This document shows positions 25,378 through 33,864 of a stretch of DNA of 64,000 nucleotides, piece after piece. A program made the position numbers and the translations under genes. The stretch lies in contig JAHJPX010000006.1 in NCBI GenBank assembly GCA_018819515.1, positions 310,001-374,000 of the forward strand. The letters are read 5' to 3'. The notes below the pieces were generated by a model, which was not told the DNA's origin, did not search any database, and saw only the letters and a list, made by a program, of their open reading frames with translations. Each line of letters starts with the position of its first letter. Position 1 is the stretch's first letter. Source of the DNA: Gammaproteobacteria bacterium (GTDB lineage Bacteria > Pseudomonadota > Gammaproteobacteria > Burkholderiales > Rhodocyclaceae).

Positions 25378-27416
25378 AGACCCTGTACCTGATCATTCCC
25401 TTTGCGCCACTTCTCGGAGCGATCGTGGCCGGACTGTTCGGCAAGGCGATCGGTCGGGCTGGCGCGCACTGGGTGACGATTCTTGGCGTTGCCGTTTCGT
25501 TCGTTTGCTCCGTGTTGGTAATGCAGGATGTGCTGGCCGGCGAGACCTTCAATGGCGTTTTGTACACCTGGATGGAAGCGGGCGGGCTGAAGCTCGAAAT
25601 CGGCTTCCTGATCGATCAATTGACTGCTGTGATGATGATCGTCGTGACCTTCGTGTCGCTGATGGTGCATATCTACACCATTGGCTACATGGCCCACGAC
25701 GAGGAAAACTGGCCCGCCGGCAGTCTGGCCGGCACGAACAGCTACCAGCGCTTCTTCGCCTACATCTCGCTATTCACCTTTTCGATGCTCATGCTGGTCA
25801 TGAGCAACAACTTCCTGCAGCTCTTTTTCGGTTGGGAGGCCGTGGGATTAGTGTCATACCTGCTGATCGGCTTCTGGAGCAGTCGTCCGACGGCCATCTA
25901 CGCTAACCTCAAGGCCTTTCTGGTCAATCGCGTCGGGGACTTCGGCTTTTTGATGGGCATCGGTCTGATCGCGGCCTACGCCGGCAGCCTTGACTACGCG
26001 ACGGTGTTTGGCAAAGGCACCGAACTGGCAGCGATGACGGAGGCCGTTACCGGCTGGCCTTTGATAACCGCGGTTTGCATCGGACTCTTCATTGGCGCCA
26101 TGGGCAAGTCGGCGCAATTTCCGTTGCATGTCTGGCTGCCTGACTCGATGGAAGGTCCGACGCCGATCTCCGCGCTGATCCACGCCGCCACCATGGTGAC
26201 GGCCGGCATCTTCATGGTCTCGCGCATGTCGCCGTTGTTCGAGCTTTCCGACACGGCGCTGTCCTTCGTCATCATCATTGGCGCCATCACCGCGCTATTC
26301 ATGGCGCTGATCGCCATCGTTCAGACGGACATCAAGCGTGTCGTCGCCTACTCGACACTCTCCCAACTCGGCTACATGACCGTGGCACTCGGTGCCTCGG
26401 CTTACTCGGCCGCGATTTTCCACCTGATGACGCATGCTTTCTTCAAGGCAGTGTTGTTCCTCGGCGCCGGTTCGGTGATCATCGCGATGCATCACGAGCA
26501 GGACATGCGTCGCATGGGTGGGCTGCGCAAGTACATGCCGATCACCTACCTGACCGTTCTGATCGGTGCGCTCGCCAATGCGGGCCTGCCGCCGTTCGCC
26601 GGCTTCTTCTCCAAGGACTCGATCATCGAGGCGGTGCAACTGGCTCATATCCCGGGCGCGACCTTCGCCTACATTGCGCTGCTGGCCGGCGTTTTCGTCG
26701 GTGGCTTCTACTCCTTTCGCCTGGTGTTCTTCGCCTTCCATGGCGAGGAGCGTTTCCGGCATGCGGGCGGCCATCACGGTGACCACGGGGCCCCTGGCCA
26801 CGGCCACCACGCTGAGCCGCACGAGTCACCCAAGGTGGTCACGATCCCGCTGATCCTTCTTGCCATTCCGGCAATTGCGTCCGGCTGGGTGATCGGGCCG
26901 ATGCTGTTCGGCGGCTACTTCGGCGAAGCGATATTCATCGGCGAGAACCATCATGCGCTCGCTCACATGCGGGAGGAATTCCACGGCGTGGTCCCGATGA
27001 TCCTGCATGGCCTGACTGCACTTCCGTTCTGGCTGGCGATCTCGGGTGCCGCGACCGCCTGGTTCCTCTACATCAAGCGCCCGGATCTGCCGACGGTGAT
27101 CAAGAGCAGGTTCGCCACCATTGCCATGATCCTGGAAGAGAAGTACGGCTTCGACCGCTTCAACGACTGGTTTTTCGCCGGCGGCGTCCGCGCGGTCGGC
27201 CGTGGTCTCTGGAAAGCCGGCGATCAGACCATTATCGATGGCTTCGCGGTGAATGGCTCGGCGCGGTCGGTTGGTCGCTTTGCGGGCGTTGTGCGCCTCT
27301 TGCAGAGCGGACATCTTTACCAGTACGCCTTTTCCATGATTCTCGGCCTTTTTGTGCTGATGACCCTCTGGTTTAACGGCGGTGTGCTGATGACTCTTTT
27401 TAAGCCCCTCTTCTAG
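25374..27416 (+). CDS. nuoL: NADH-quinone oxidoreductase subunit L
   Basis: A 680-residue antiporter-like proton-pumping subunit, with about 16 helices and the long lateral helix at the C-terminus. Key charged residues lie in GWEAVGLVSYLLIGFW, MGKSAQFPLHVWLPDSMEGPT and the lysine-containing KRVVAYSTLSQLGYM. A His-rich cytoplasmic insertion (about residues 463-485) is unusual in density and could bind metal. ATG 25374 overlaps the repeat mini-ORF stop. Confidence 0.95.
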   Translation: MKTLYLIIPFAPLLGAIVAGLFGKAIGRAGAHWVTILGVAVSFVCSVLVMQDVLAGETFNGVLYTWMEAGGLKLEIGFLIDQLTAVMMIVVTFVSLMVHIYTIGYMAHDEENWPAGSLAGTNSYQRFFAYISLFTFSMLMLVMSNNFLQLFFGWEAVGLVSYLLIGFWSSRPTAIYANLKAFLVNRVGDFGFLMGIGLIAAYAGSLDYATVFGKGTELAAMTEAVTGWPLITAVCIGLFIGAMGKSAQFPLHVWLPDSMEGPTPISALIHAATMVTAGIFMVSRMSPLFELSDTALSFVIIIGAITALFMALIAIVQTDIKRVVAYSTLSQLGYMTVALGASAYSAAIFHLMTHAFFKAVLFLGAGSVIIAMHHEQDMRRMGGLRKYMPITYLTVLIGALANAGLPPFAGFFSKDSIIEAVQLAHIPGATFAYIALLAGVFVGGFYSFRLVFFAFHGEERFRHAGGHHGDHGAPGHGHHAEPHESPKVVTIPLILLAIPAIASGWVIGPMLFGGYFGEAIFIGENHHALAHMREEFHGVVPMILHGLTALPFWLAISGAATAWFLYIKRPDLPTVIKSRFATIAMILEEKYGFDRFNDWFFAGGVRAVGRGLWKAGDQTIIDGFAVNGSARSVGRFAGVVRLLQSGHLYQYAFSMILGLFVLMTLWFNGGVLMTLFKPLF

Positions 27417-27445
27417 TAGCTCGCAGCCGATAGGAATAACAGCGG

Positions 27446-28921
27446 ATGAACTCCTCACTTCTGAGCCTTGCGATCTGGGTGCCGATCATCGGTGCAATTC
27501 CGGTGCTCGCTTTCGGCTCCGAGCGCCGCGAGTTGGTGCGCTGGCTGGCGCTGGCTGTGGCCATCGCCGGCTTTGTCGTTACCTTGCCACTCTATGTCGG
27601 TTTTGACCGCGAGTTCGTCGGCATGCAGTTTGTCGAAATGGCGCCCTGGATTCCGCGCTTCAACGTCCAGTACTTCCTGGGTGTCGATGGCATCTCGGTG
27701 TTGTTCATCCTGCTCAACGCCTTCGTGACGATCCTCGTCGTGCTCGCGGGCTGGGAGGTGATCGAGGAGAAGGTCGCCCAGTACATGGCCGCCTTCCTGG
27801 TCATGTCGGGTTTGATGAACGGCATCTTCGCCTCGCTCGACGTCGTGCTGTTCTATGTGTTCTTCGAGGCCAGCCTGATTCCGATGTACATCATCATCGG
27901 CGTCTGGGGCGGTCCGAACCGCGTCTATGCCGCCTTCAAGTTCTTCCTTTACACGCTGCTCGGCTCGCTGTTGATGCTGGTTGCGCTGTTCTACCTGTTC
28001 CTGGAGGCCGGTGGTAGTTTCAACCTGCTCGAATGGCACCAGTTGCGTCTAGGTTTGACTCCGCAGATTCTGGTCTTCATCGCCTTCCTTGTCGCCTTCG
28101 CGGTCAAGGTGCCGATGTGGCCGGTGCATACGTGGCTGCCCGATGCCCACGTCGAGGCACCGACCGGCGGTTCGGTGGTGCTGGCGGCGATCATGCTCAA
28201 ACTGGGTGCCTACGGTTTCATCCGGTTTTCGCTGCCCATCCTCCCCGACGCCAGCCACGCTCTGGCGCCGATGATGATCGCGCTGTCGCTGATTGCGGTG
28301 GTCTATATCGGCTTCGTCGCCCTGGTGCAGGCCGACATGAAGAAGCTGATTGCCTATTCTTCGATCTCGCACATGGGCTTCGTCACCCTCGGATTCTTCA
28401 TCTTCAATCAGATCGGCATCGAGGGCGCTCTGGTGCAGATGATCTCGCACGGTTTCATTTCGGCGGCGATGTTCCTCTGCGTCGGCGTCATGTATGACCG
28501 CATGCACTCGCGGCAGATCGCCGATTACGGTGGCGTCGTGAACACCATGCCCAAGTTCGCGGCTTTCTTCATGCTGTTCGCGATGGCCAACTCCGGCCTG
28601 CCGGCGACATCGGGTTTCGTCGGCGAGTTCATGGTCATCCTCGGCGCGATCAAGCACAACTTCTGGGTCGGTTTTGCCGCGGCGACCACCCTGATTCTGG
28701 GCGCCGCCTATACGCTCTGGATGTACAAGCGCGTTGTCTTTGGCGCGGTTGCCAACGACCATGTGGCCAAGCTGACCGACATCGGCCGTCGCGAATTCCT
28801 GGTACTTGCCCTGTTGGCGGCCGCAGTACTCGCCATGGGCATCTATCCCTATCCCTTCACCGACATCATGCACGCCTCAGTAGATAACCTGCTGAAGCAT
28901 GTCGCGGTGAGCAAGCTGTAA
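27446..28921 (+). CDS. nuoM: NADH-quinone oxidoreductase subunit M
   Basis: A 491-residue antiporter-like subunit with about 14 helices. Visible signatures include FFEASLIPMYIIIGVWGG with the conserved membrane glutamate, KVPMWPVHTWLPDAHVEAPT, and KKLIAYSSISHMGFV. It starts 29 bases after nuoL and is followed by nuoN after 14 bases. Confidence 0.96.
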   Translation: MNSSLLSLAIWVPIIGAIPVLAFGSERRELVRWLALAVAIAGFVVTLPLYVGFDREFVGMQFVEMAPWIPRFNVQYFLGVDGISVLFILLNAFVTILVVLAGWEVIEEKVAQYMAAFLVMSGLMNGIFASLDVVLFYVFFEASLIPMYIIIGVWGGPNRVYAAFKFFLYTLLGSLLMLVALFYLFLEAGGSFNLLEWHQLRLGLTPQILVFIAFLVAFAVKVPMWPVHTWLPDAHVEAPTGGSVVLAAIMLKLGAYGFIRFSLPILPDASHALAPMMIALSLIAVVYIGFVALVQADMKKLIAYSSISHMGFVTLGFFIFNQIGIEGALVQMISHGFISAAMFLCVGVMYDRMHSRQIADYGGVVNTMPKFAAFFMLFAMANSGLPATSGFVGEFMVILGAIKHNFWVGFAAATTLILGAAYTLWMYKRVVFGAVANDHVAKLTDIGRREFLVLALLAAAVLAMGIYPYPFTDIMHASVDNLLKHVAVSKL

Positions 28922-28935
28922 CCGGCGCGAGAGCA

Positions 28936-30420
28936 ATGATGCTGAACAACTTCGTCATGCCCGACCTGTATCCGGCCGCGCCGGAACTTTTCCTGGCGAC
29001 CATGGCCTGCGTGATACTGCTGGTTGATCTTTTCGCCGGTTCGAGGCGACGCTGGCTTGCCGGAACACTGACCCAACTGGCGCTGATCGGTTGCGCTGCG
29101 ATCACCTTCCTGAACTACGGAGAGGCGGCATCGCTGACTTTCAGCAACATGTTCATCGACGACCCCGTCTCCGACCTTCTGAAGCTTCTGGTCTACGTGT
29201 CCGTATTCGGAGTGCTGATCTACGGTCGTGACTACTTGGCCGAGCGCGATCTGGACAAGGGCGAGTATTACCTGCTGGTCCTGTTCGCGACGCTGGGCAT
29301 GATGGTCATGATTTCGGCCTACAACCTTCTCACCCTGTACCTGGGTCTGGAGATGCTGTCGCTTTCGCTGTATGCCTTGGTGGCCATCGACCGGGATTCG
29401 CCGCGCGCCACGGAAGCGGCAATGAAGTACTTTGTGCTGGGGGCGCTGGCATCCGGTCTGCTGCTCTACGGCATGTCGATGATCTATGGCGCCACGGGCA
29501 CGCTGGAAGTGGGACTCATCGCCCAGGCGCTGCAGGACGGTATCGCCAACCGGACCATCTTGGTATTCGGACTGGTGTTCCTGGTCGCCGGCATAGCCTT
29601 CAAGCTGGGCGTCGTTCCCTTCCACATGTGGATTCCCGACGTCTATCATGGTGCCCCGACCGCGGTCACGCTGTTCATCGCCACGGCACCCAAGCTGGCC
29701 GCGTTCGCGATGGCGCTCCGCCTGCTGGTGTCCGGCCTGTTCGCGCTGGCTGACGAGTGGCAGACCATGCTGATGCTGATGGCCGTGCTGTCGATCGGTG
29801 TCGGAAATCTGGCCGCCATTGCGCAGACGAACATCAAGCGCATGCTCGCCTATTCGGGCATCTCGCATATGGGCTTCATGCTGCTGGCGCTCATGAGCGG
29901 CGTCGCTGGCCGCGACGTCGATCCGATGGCGCTGGTCAATGCCTACAGCTCTGCCATGTACTACAGCATTGCCTACGTCCTGATGTCGCTCGGTGCGTTT
30001 GGTGTGGTGCTACTGCTGTCGCGGGCGGGATACGAGGCGGAGAACCTGGAGGACTTCAAGGGGCTCAACAAGCGCAGCCCATGGTTCGCGGCGATGATGA
30101 TGATCACCATGCTGTCAATGGCCGGCATTCCGTTCTTCGTCGGGTTTTTCGCCAAGTTCTCGGTGCTGCTGGCCGCCGTCGCCGCCGAGCATTTGACGGT
30201 TGTCGTGATCGCGGTGATCTTCTCCCTGATCGGCGCCTACTATTACTTGCGTGTGGTTAAGCTGATGTACTTCGATCCGCCGGCCGACAGCGCGCCCATC
30301 CGCGCCAGCATGGATATGCGCGTCTTGTTGTCGGCCAACGGCCTAGCGATTGCGTTGCTCGGACTCTTCCCAAACGCGCTGATGATGCTTTGCACTGTCG
30401 CGGTGCTGCGCTCTCTCTGA
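28936..30420 (+). CDS. nuoN: NADH-quinone oxidoreductase subunit N
   Basis: A 494-residue antiporter-like subunit, last of the nuo operon. Conserved stretches include YLGLEMLSLSLYALVA, KLGVVPFHMWIPDVYHGAPT and KRMLAYSGISHMGFMLLAL. ATG 28936 or 28939. It is convergent with the next gene, with one base between the two stop codons. Confidence 0.96.
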   Translation: MMLNNFVMPDLYPAAPELFLATMACVILLVDLFAGSRRRWLAGTLTQLALIGCAAITFLNYGEAASLTFSNMFIDDPVSDLLKLLVYVSVFGVLIYGRDYLAERDLDKGEYYLLVLFATLGMMVMISAYNLLTLYLGLEMLSLSLYALVAIDRDSPRATEAAMKYFVLGALASGLLLYGMSMIYGATGTLEVGLIAQALQDGIANRTILVFGLVFLVAGIAFKLGVVPFHMWIPDVYHGAPTAVTLFIATAPKLAAFAMALRLLVSGLFALADEWQTMLMLMAVLSIGVGNLAAIAQTNIKRMLAYSGISHMGFMLLALMSGVAGRDVDPMALVNAYSSAMYYSIAYVLMSLGAFGVVLLLSRAGYEAENLEDFKGLNKRSPWFAAMMMITMLSMAGIPFFVGFFAKFSVLLAAVAAEHLTVVVIAVIFSLIGAYYYLRVVKLMYFDPPADSAPIRASMDMRVLLSANGLAIALLGLFPNALMMLCTVAVLRSL

Positions 30421-30421
30421 G

Positions 30422-30877
30422 TTAGGCGACCTTCGCGTAACGCTCCTTGGCGGCGCGGGCTTCCGCAGCTTCGGCTGGCGAGTACGCTTTGCCGGACCAT
30501 AGTTGCCGATAGGCGATCTCTTCGTTGCCGTTTTCGCACAGTTCCAGTACCTGCTCGAACAGCGGCTGGAAGGTGTCACTACGATGCGATGCCTCGTGTT
30601 CTTCGAAGGATCGCCAGAACGTGATGATCAGCGCTTCGCGGTCCTTGAGCGGGCTTTCCACCGATTGGCCCACGGTGCTGCCCTCGTTCGATATCATGCC
30701 ACTATTGAGAACCACCATTCCGCCGACGAAGCCGGTATCGGAGTGATAGGTCTTGACGTTTTCGCAGAGCATGGCGACGCGCTCTTCGAGATCTTCGACC
30801 GTGTAGCCGGGCTTGAGTATCACGCGATTGACGGTGACGACGCCGTCGCTGTCGAAACCTGGGATGAATCCGGTCAT
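30422..30877 (-). CDS. Protein of unknown function, possible dimeric alpha/beta-barrel
   Basis: A 151-residue soluble protein with no signal peptide. The central part (ALIITFWRSFEEHEASHRSD) resembles antibiotic-biosynthesis-monooxygenase/EthD-like dimeric barrels, and two similar halves may be present. The C-terminus is an Ala/Glu-rich helix. A strong ribosome-binding site (TAGGAGG) precedes the ATG, so it is very likely expressed. It lies tail to tail with nuoN. No specific function is recognised. Confidence 0.7.
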   Translation of the reverse strand: MTGFIPGFDSDGVVTVNRVILKPGYTVEDLEERVAMLCENVKTYHSDTGFVGGMVVLNSGMISNEGSTVGQSVESPLKDREALIITFWRSFEEHEASHRSDTFQPLFEQVLELCENGNEEIAYRQLWSGKAYSPAEAAEARAAKERYAKVA

Positions 30878-30977
30878 GGTAGCCTCCTAGAGGGTTGGGA
30901 GTTGCGGCATGGCACTTCGTGCGCCTTACGCTTGAGATATGGTTGTTTACCTGAAGTTCAATAGGAATCAAAGCCCT

Positions 30978-31550
30978 ATGATCAGTATGGATGATTCGGA
31001 ATTCCATGAGGAAACCCTGAATACGCAGGAGGTATACTCTGGCCGCTTGCTGCACGTGCATCGAGACGAAGTCCGCTTGCCGGACGGCAAAGAAAGCGTG
31101 CGTGAATGGATCGCTCATCCGGGTGCGGTCGTATTGATCGCACAGCTCGACAATGGCAAGCTGCTGTTCGAGCGCCAGTTCCGCTACCCGTTGCGTCGGA
31201 TTTTCTTCGAATTGCCGGCAGGCAAGATCGATTCCGGCGAGCACATCCTCGATACGGCGCGGCGCGAGTTGCGTGAGGAAACCGGCTATAAGGCCAGATT
31301 CTGGCGCCATCTGGCCACCATGCACCCCTGCATCGGCTATTCGAACGAGCGCATCGAGATCTTCCTGGCGCGGGAACTGACATACGTTGGGCATGCGCTG
31401 GACGACGGCGAGATCCTTGAGGTGACCGAGATGAGCCTGGAAGACGCGCTATTGGCAGTGCGTGATGGTGACATAACCGACGGCAAGACCATGGCGGCAT
31501 TGATGTGGGCCGAGAAGACGCTTTGCGGTGAGTGGCCACTTCCGTCGTAA
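30978..31550 (+). CDS. NUDIX hydrolase, ADP-ribose pyrophosphatase type
   Basis: A 190-residue hydrolase of nucleoside diphosphates linked to another moiety. The Nudix box starts at GKIDSGEHILDTARRELREE and continues TGY, with the metal-binding REEXG core intact. The ELPAGKID lead-in and the upstream LLFERQFRYPLR segment are typical of the ADP-ribose/NudF group. ATG 30978 is chosen (AGGAA 10 bases upstream); ATG 30987 is possible. It is followed after 30 bases by the NarX-like kinase gene. Confidence 0.87.
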   Translation: MISMDDSEFHEETLNTQEVYSGRLLHVHRDEVRLPDGKESVREWIAHPGAVVLIAQLDNGKLLFERQFRYPLRRIFFELPAGKIDSGEHILDTARRELREETGYKARFWRHLATMHPCIGYSNERIEIFLARELTYVGHALDDGEILEVTEMSLEDALLAVRDGDITDGKTMAALMWAEKTLCGEWPLPS

Positions 31551-31580
31551 AATTTGCCTTCCGATAGAGCGGAGAAACGA

Positions 31581-32813
31581 ATGGACAGCGCGGCGATGCC
31601 ACAAATGCCGCTGGGCCCCGAAGTCGAGCTCGACGAGGAAACCAAGCTTCAAGCCTTTGCGATCATCTCGGAAGTGTCGGCCAACCTTGCCGACGAAGAT
31701 GATGTCGAGGAATTGCTTGGCCGCTTCCTTGGTACGATGCTGCGCCTGGCGCATGCCACGGCCGGCGTCGTGCGCGTGCTTACGACCGATGGTCGCCACT
31801 TGCGCCTGGTCGGCGCTCGCGGCCTGCCGGCGGACCTGGTCGAACGCGAGCGCGTGGTGCCGATCGATTGCGGCCACTGCGGCAGCGCGGTACGTGACAA
31901 CAAGTGTCACTACGAAATAGATCTGCGCGACTGCGCCGAGCGTACCGGTAGCGCCTACTTCGGTCGCGACTGCCAGGCGATGGTCGTCGTTCCGTTGCAG
32001 CATGGCGGCCGGCTACTCGGTACGTACAACCTTTTCCTGCCGGAGCGGTTCTGTTTGCGCGAGGAAGTCGCGGTATTGTTCCGCTCCATCGGCGAACATC
32101 TCGGCATGGCGCTGGAGAATGCCCGCCTGAAGCGGGAAAATATGCGCATCGCCCTGATGAACGAGCGGGCCATGATGGCGGCGGAGGTGCATGATTCCCT
32201 GGCTCAGACCTGCGCTTATATGAAGATGCGTGTCGCGCTGCTGAGCGACGCCATACGCGATGGTGAGAACGAGCGGGCGGGAAAGTACGCCAGCGACGTC
32301 GGGCAGGCGCTCGACGTGGCTGCGGGACAATTACGCGAATTGCTGACGCAGTTCCGCAATCGCATGGACCCCATGGGTTTGCTGCACGCGCTCGAGGATC
32401 TGGCGGAAACCTTTCACGATCGCACCGGCATTCGGCTGGACTACCAGAACCGGGCCACCGATCTCAGGCTTTCGGTGGATCAGGAGGCACAAGTCTTCTT
32501 TATCCTCCAGGAAGCGCTTGCCAACGTCGCCCGGCACTCCGGGGCCACGAAGGCCAAATTGACCATTGAGGGCGCTGGCGACTATTACGTGGCCACGGTC
32601 GAGGACAACGGTCGCGGTGGCCAGGGCTTTTTTGCCATCGCGAATCGAACCGGCGGTTTCGAGGAGCATCCTCGTCTGCGAGACCACTTCGGGCTGAGCA
32701 TCATGCGCGAACGTGCGTTAAAGATCGGCGGCCGCGTCGAGGTAGCCAACCTGCCGCAGGGCGGGTTCCGTGTCCGTCTCACCTTCCCCGTCATGTCGGG
32801 TCCGTCAGCATGA
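31581..32813 (+). CDS. Soluble NarX-family sensor histidine kinase with Cys-rich GAF-like domain
   Basis: A 410-residue cytosolic kinase without membrane helices. Residues about 20-180 form a GAF-like sensor resembling the NarX/NarQ central module; it holds five cysteines (97, 100, 109, 118, 131). The HisKA_3 phosphoacceptor is AEVHDSLAQT, and the HATPase has LQEALANVARHSGA and VEDNGRGG. ATG 31581 has GGAG 6 bases upstream. It overlaps its response regulator gene by 4 bases (ATGA). The clustered cysteines suggest redox or Fe-S sensing, which is inference. Confidence 0.88.
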   Translation: MDSAAMPQMPLGPEVELDEETKLQAFAIISEVSANLADEDDVEELLGRFLGTMLRLAHATAGVVRVLTTDGRHLRLVGARGLPADLVERERVVPIDCGHCGSAVRDNKCHYEIDLRDCAERTGSAYFGRDCQAMVVVPLQHGGRLLGTYNLFLPERFCLREEVAVLFRSIGEHLGMALENARLKRENMRIALMNERAMMAAEVHDSLAQTCAYMKMRVALLSDAIRDGENERAGKYASDVGQALDVAAGQLRELLTQFRNRMDPMGLLHALEDLAETFHDRTGIRLDYQNRATDLRLSVDQEAQVFFILQEALANVARHSGATKAKLTIEGAGDYYVATVEDNGRGGQGFFAIANRTGGFEEHPRLRDHFGLSIMRERALKIGGRVEVANLPQGGFRVRLTFPVMSGPSA

Positions 32814-33475
32814 CCGAAAAGCAGATTCGCGTTCTGTTGATCGATGACCACACGTTGTTTCGCAAGGGCCTGGCCGAACTGCTGGAGCAACGCGGCGAAG
32901 TTACAGTCTCCGGCGTGACCGGCAATCCAGAAGAGGCGATCCGGCTGTTGCACGATACGCAGCCTGACGTCGTCATCACCGATCTCAACATGCTGCCGGT
33001 TGGGGGGTTGGCGCTGCTGCGGCGCATTCGCGCAGAGAACTGGCGCGGGCCGGTCCTGGTGCTGACGGTTTCTGATGCCGAAGAGGATCTGGCCAACGCG
33101 ATGCGTTCCGGCGCCCAAGGCTATTTGCTTAAAGACATGGAACCGGACGACGTCGTTGATGCCGTCCAGCGAGCGGTGCGCGGTGAAACGGTGGTGGCGC
33201 CGACCATGACCATGAAATTGGTGCATCTACTGCAGGGTGGCGTCGCAGCGGACGAGAAGACAGATGCTTTGGCGCAGCTTACTGCGCGCGAGAAGGAAAT
33301 CCTCGGTTATCTGTCACAGGGGCTGTCGAACAAGGCCATCGCGCGCGAGCTGGACATCAGCCATGACACGGTCAAACTTCACGTTCGCCACATCCTCTCG
33401 AAGCTCAACATGACTTCGCGCGTCGAGGCGGCGGTGTTCGCAATCGAGCAGAAGTCGGCCAAGCGCGAGACCTGA
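32810..33475 (+). CDS. NarL/LuxR-family response regulator
   Basis: A 221-residue regulator partnered with the preceding kinase. The receiver domain has the acidic pair in LLIDDH, the phosphorylatable Asp58 in VITDLNM and the lysine in YLLKDME. A LuxR-type helix-turn-helix lies at about 150-210 (LTAREKEILGYLSQGLSNKA). It presumably switches redox or electron-acceptor genes; targets are not visible here. A short GC hairpin lies after its stop. Confidence 0.92.
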   Translation: MTEKQIRVLLIDDHTLFRKGLAELLEQRGEVTVSGVTGNPEEAIRLLHDTQPDVVITDLNMLPVGGLALLRRIRAENWRGPVLVLTVSDAEEDLANAMRSGAQGYLLKDMEPDDVVDAVQRAVRGETVVAPTMTMKLVHLLQGGVAADEKTDALAQLTAREKEILGYLSQGLSNKAIARELDISHDTVKLHVRHILSKLNMTSRVEAAVFAIEQKSAKRET

Positions 33476-33864
33476 TCAGTCCGGCTGCGGATCGTCTCGT
33501 GCGCGAAAGCGCGCGTCGGGAGCGCAAAAAGTCAGTCGTCGCACCACGCCGGGTGTTCGAACCATGGCAGTTTGCCTTTCGGCGTGGCGGTTTCGCTGAC
33601 GATGATTGGCGCAGGTGCCTTGGGGTGCAGGCACAAGATGTAGGCACTTCTTCTGGCATCACAACAATGGCGACGACGCATCCCTAAATTCGATTGGCAT
33701 TGTCGCCGCATGTGGGTCTATAGTGCTTCAGCATCGCCGCAGCACGCTCGGCGGCAAGGACCATGAGCTGGTCCAGTCCGTAGTCAAGCGCGCCAAAGCA
33801 GCGGCATAACCCTTGGACCGACCCGCGACGCGAGGTCCGGTCACGAACTCGAAAGGAGGATGCG
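33476..33864. other. Gene-poor junction upstream of the peptidase island
   Basis: This 389-base stretch contains the cobA-like remnant at 33532-33630 and no confident complete gene. The last bases (AAAGGAGGATGCG) are the ribosome-binding site of the S8 peptidase gene. Short frames on both strands around 33680-33810 have no recognisable family. Confidence 0.5.
33532..33630 (-). pseudogene. Remnant of a cobA 3' end (33 codons including the stop)
   Basis: Read on the minus strand this gives 32 residues ending WFEHPAWCDD and a TGA. It aligns without gaps to the C-terminus of the intact CobA (WFEHQAWRDD), including KAP-x-x-IIV-x-ET. By eye about four of five bases match the intact end at 37077-37175. 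The frame has no start and no upstream homology. It marks the far side of the 33.6-37.05 kb island from intact cobA. Confidence 0.8.
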
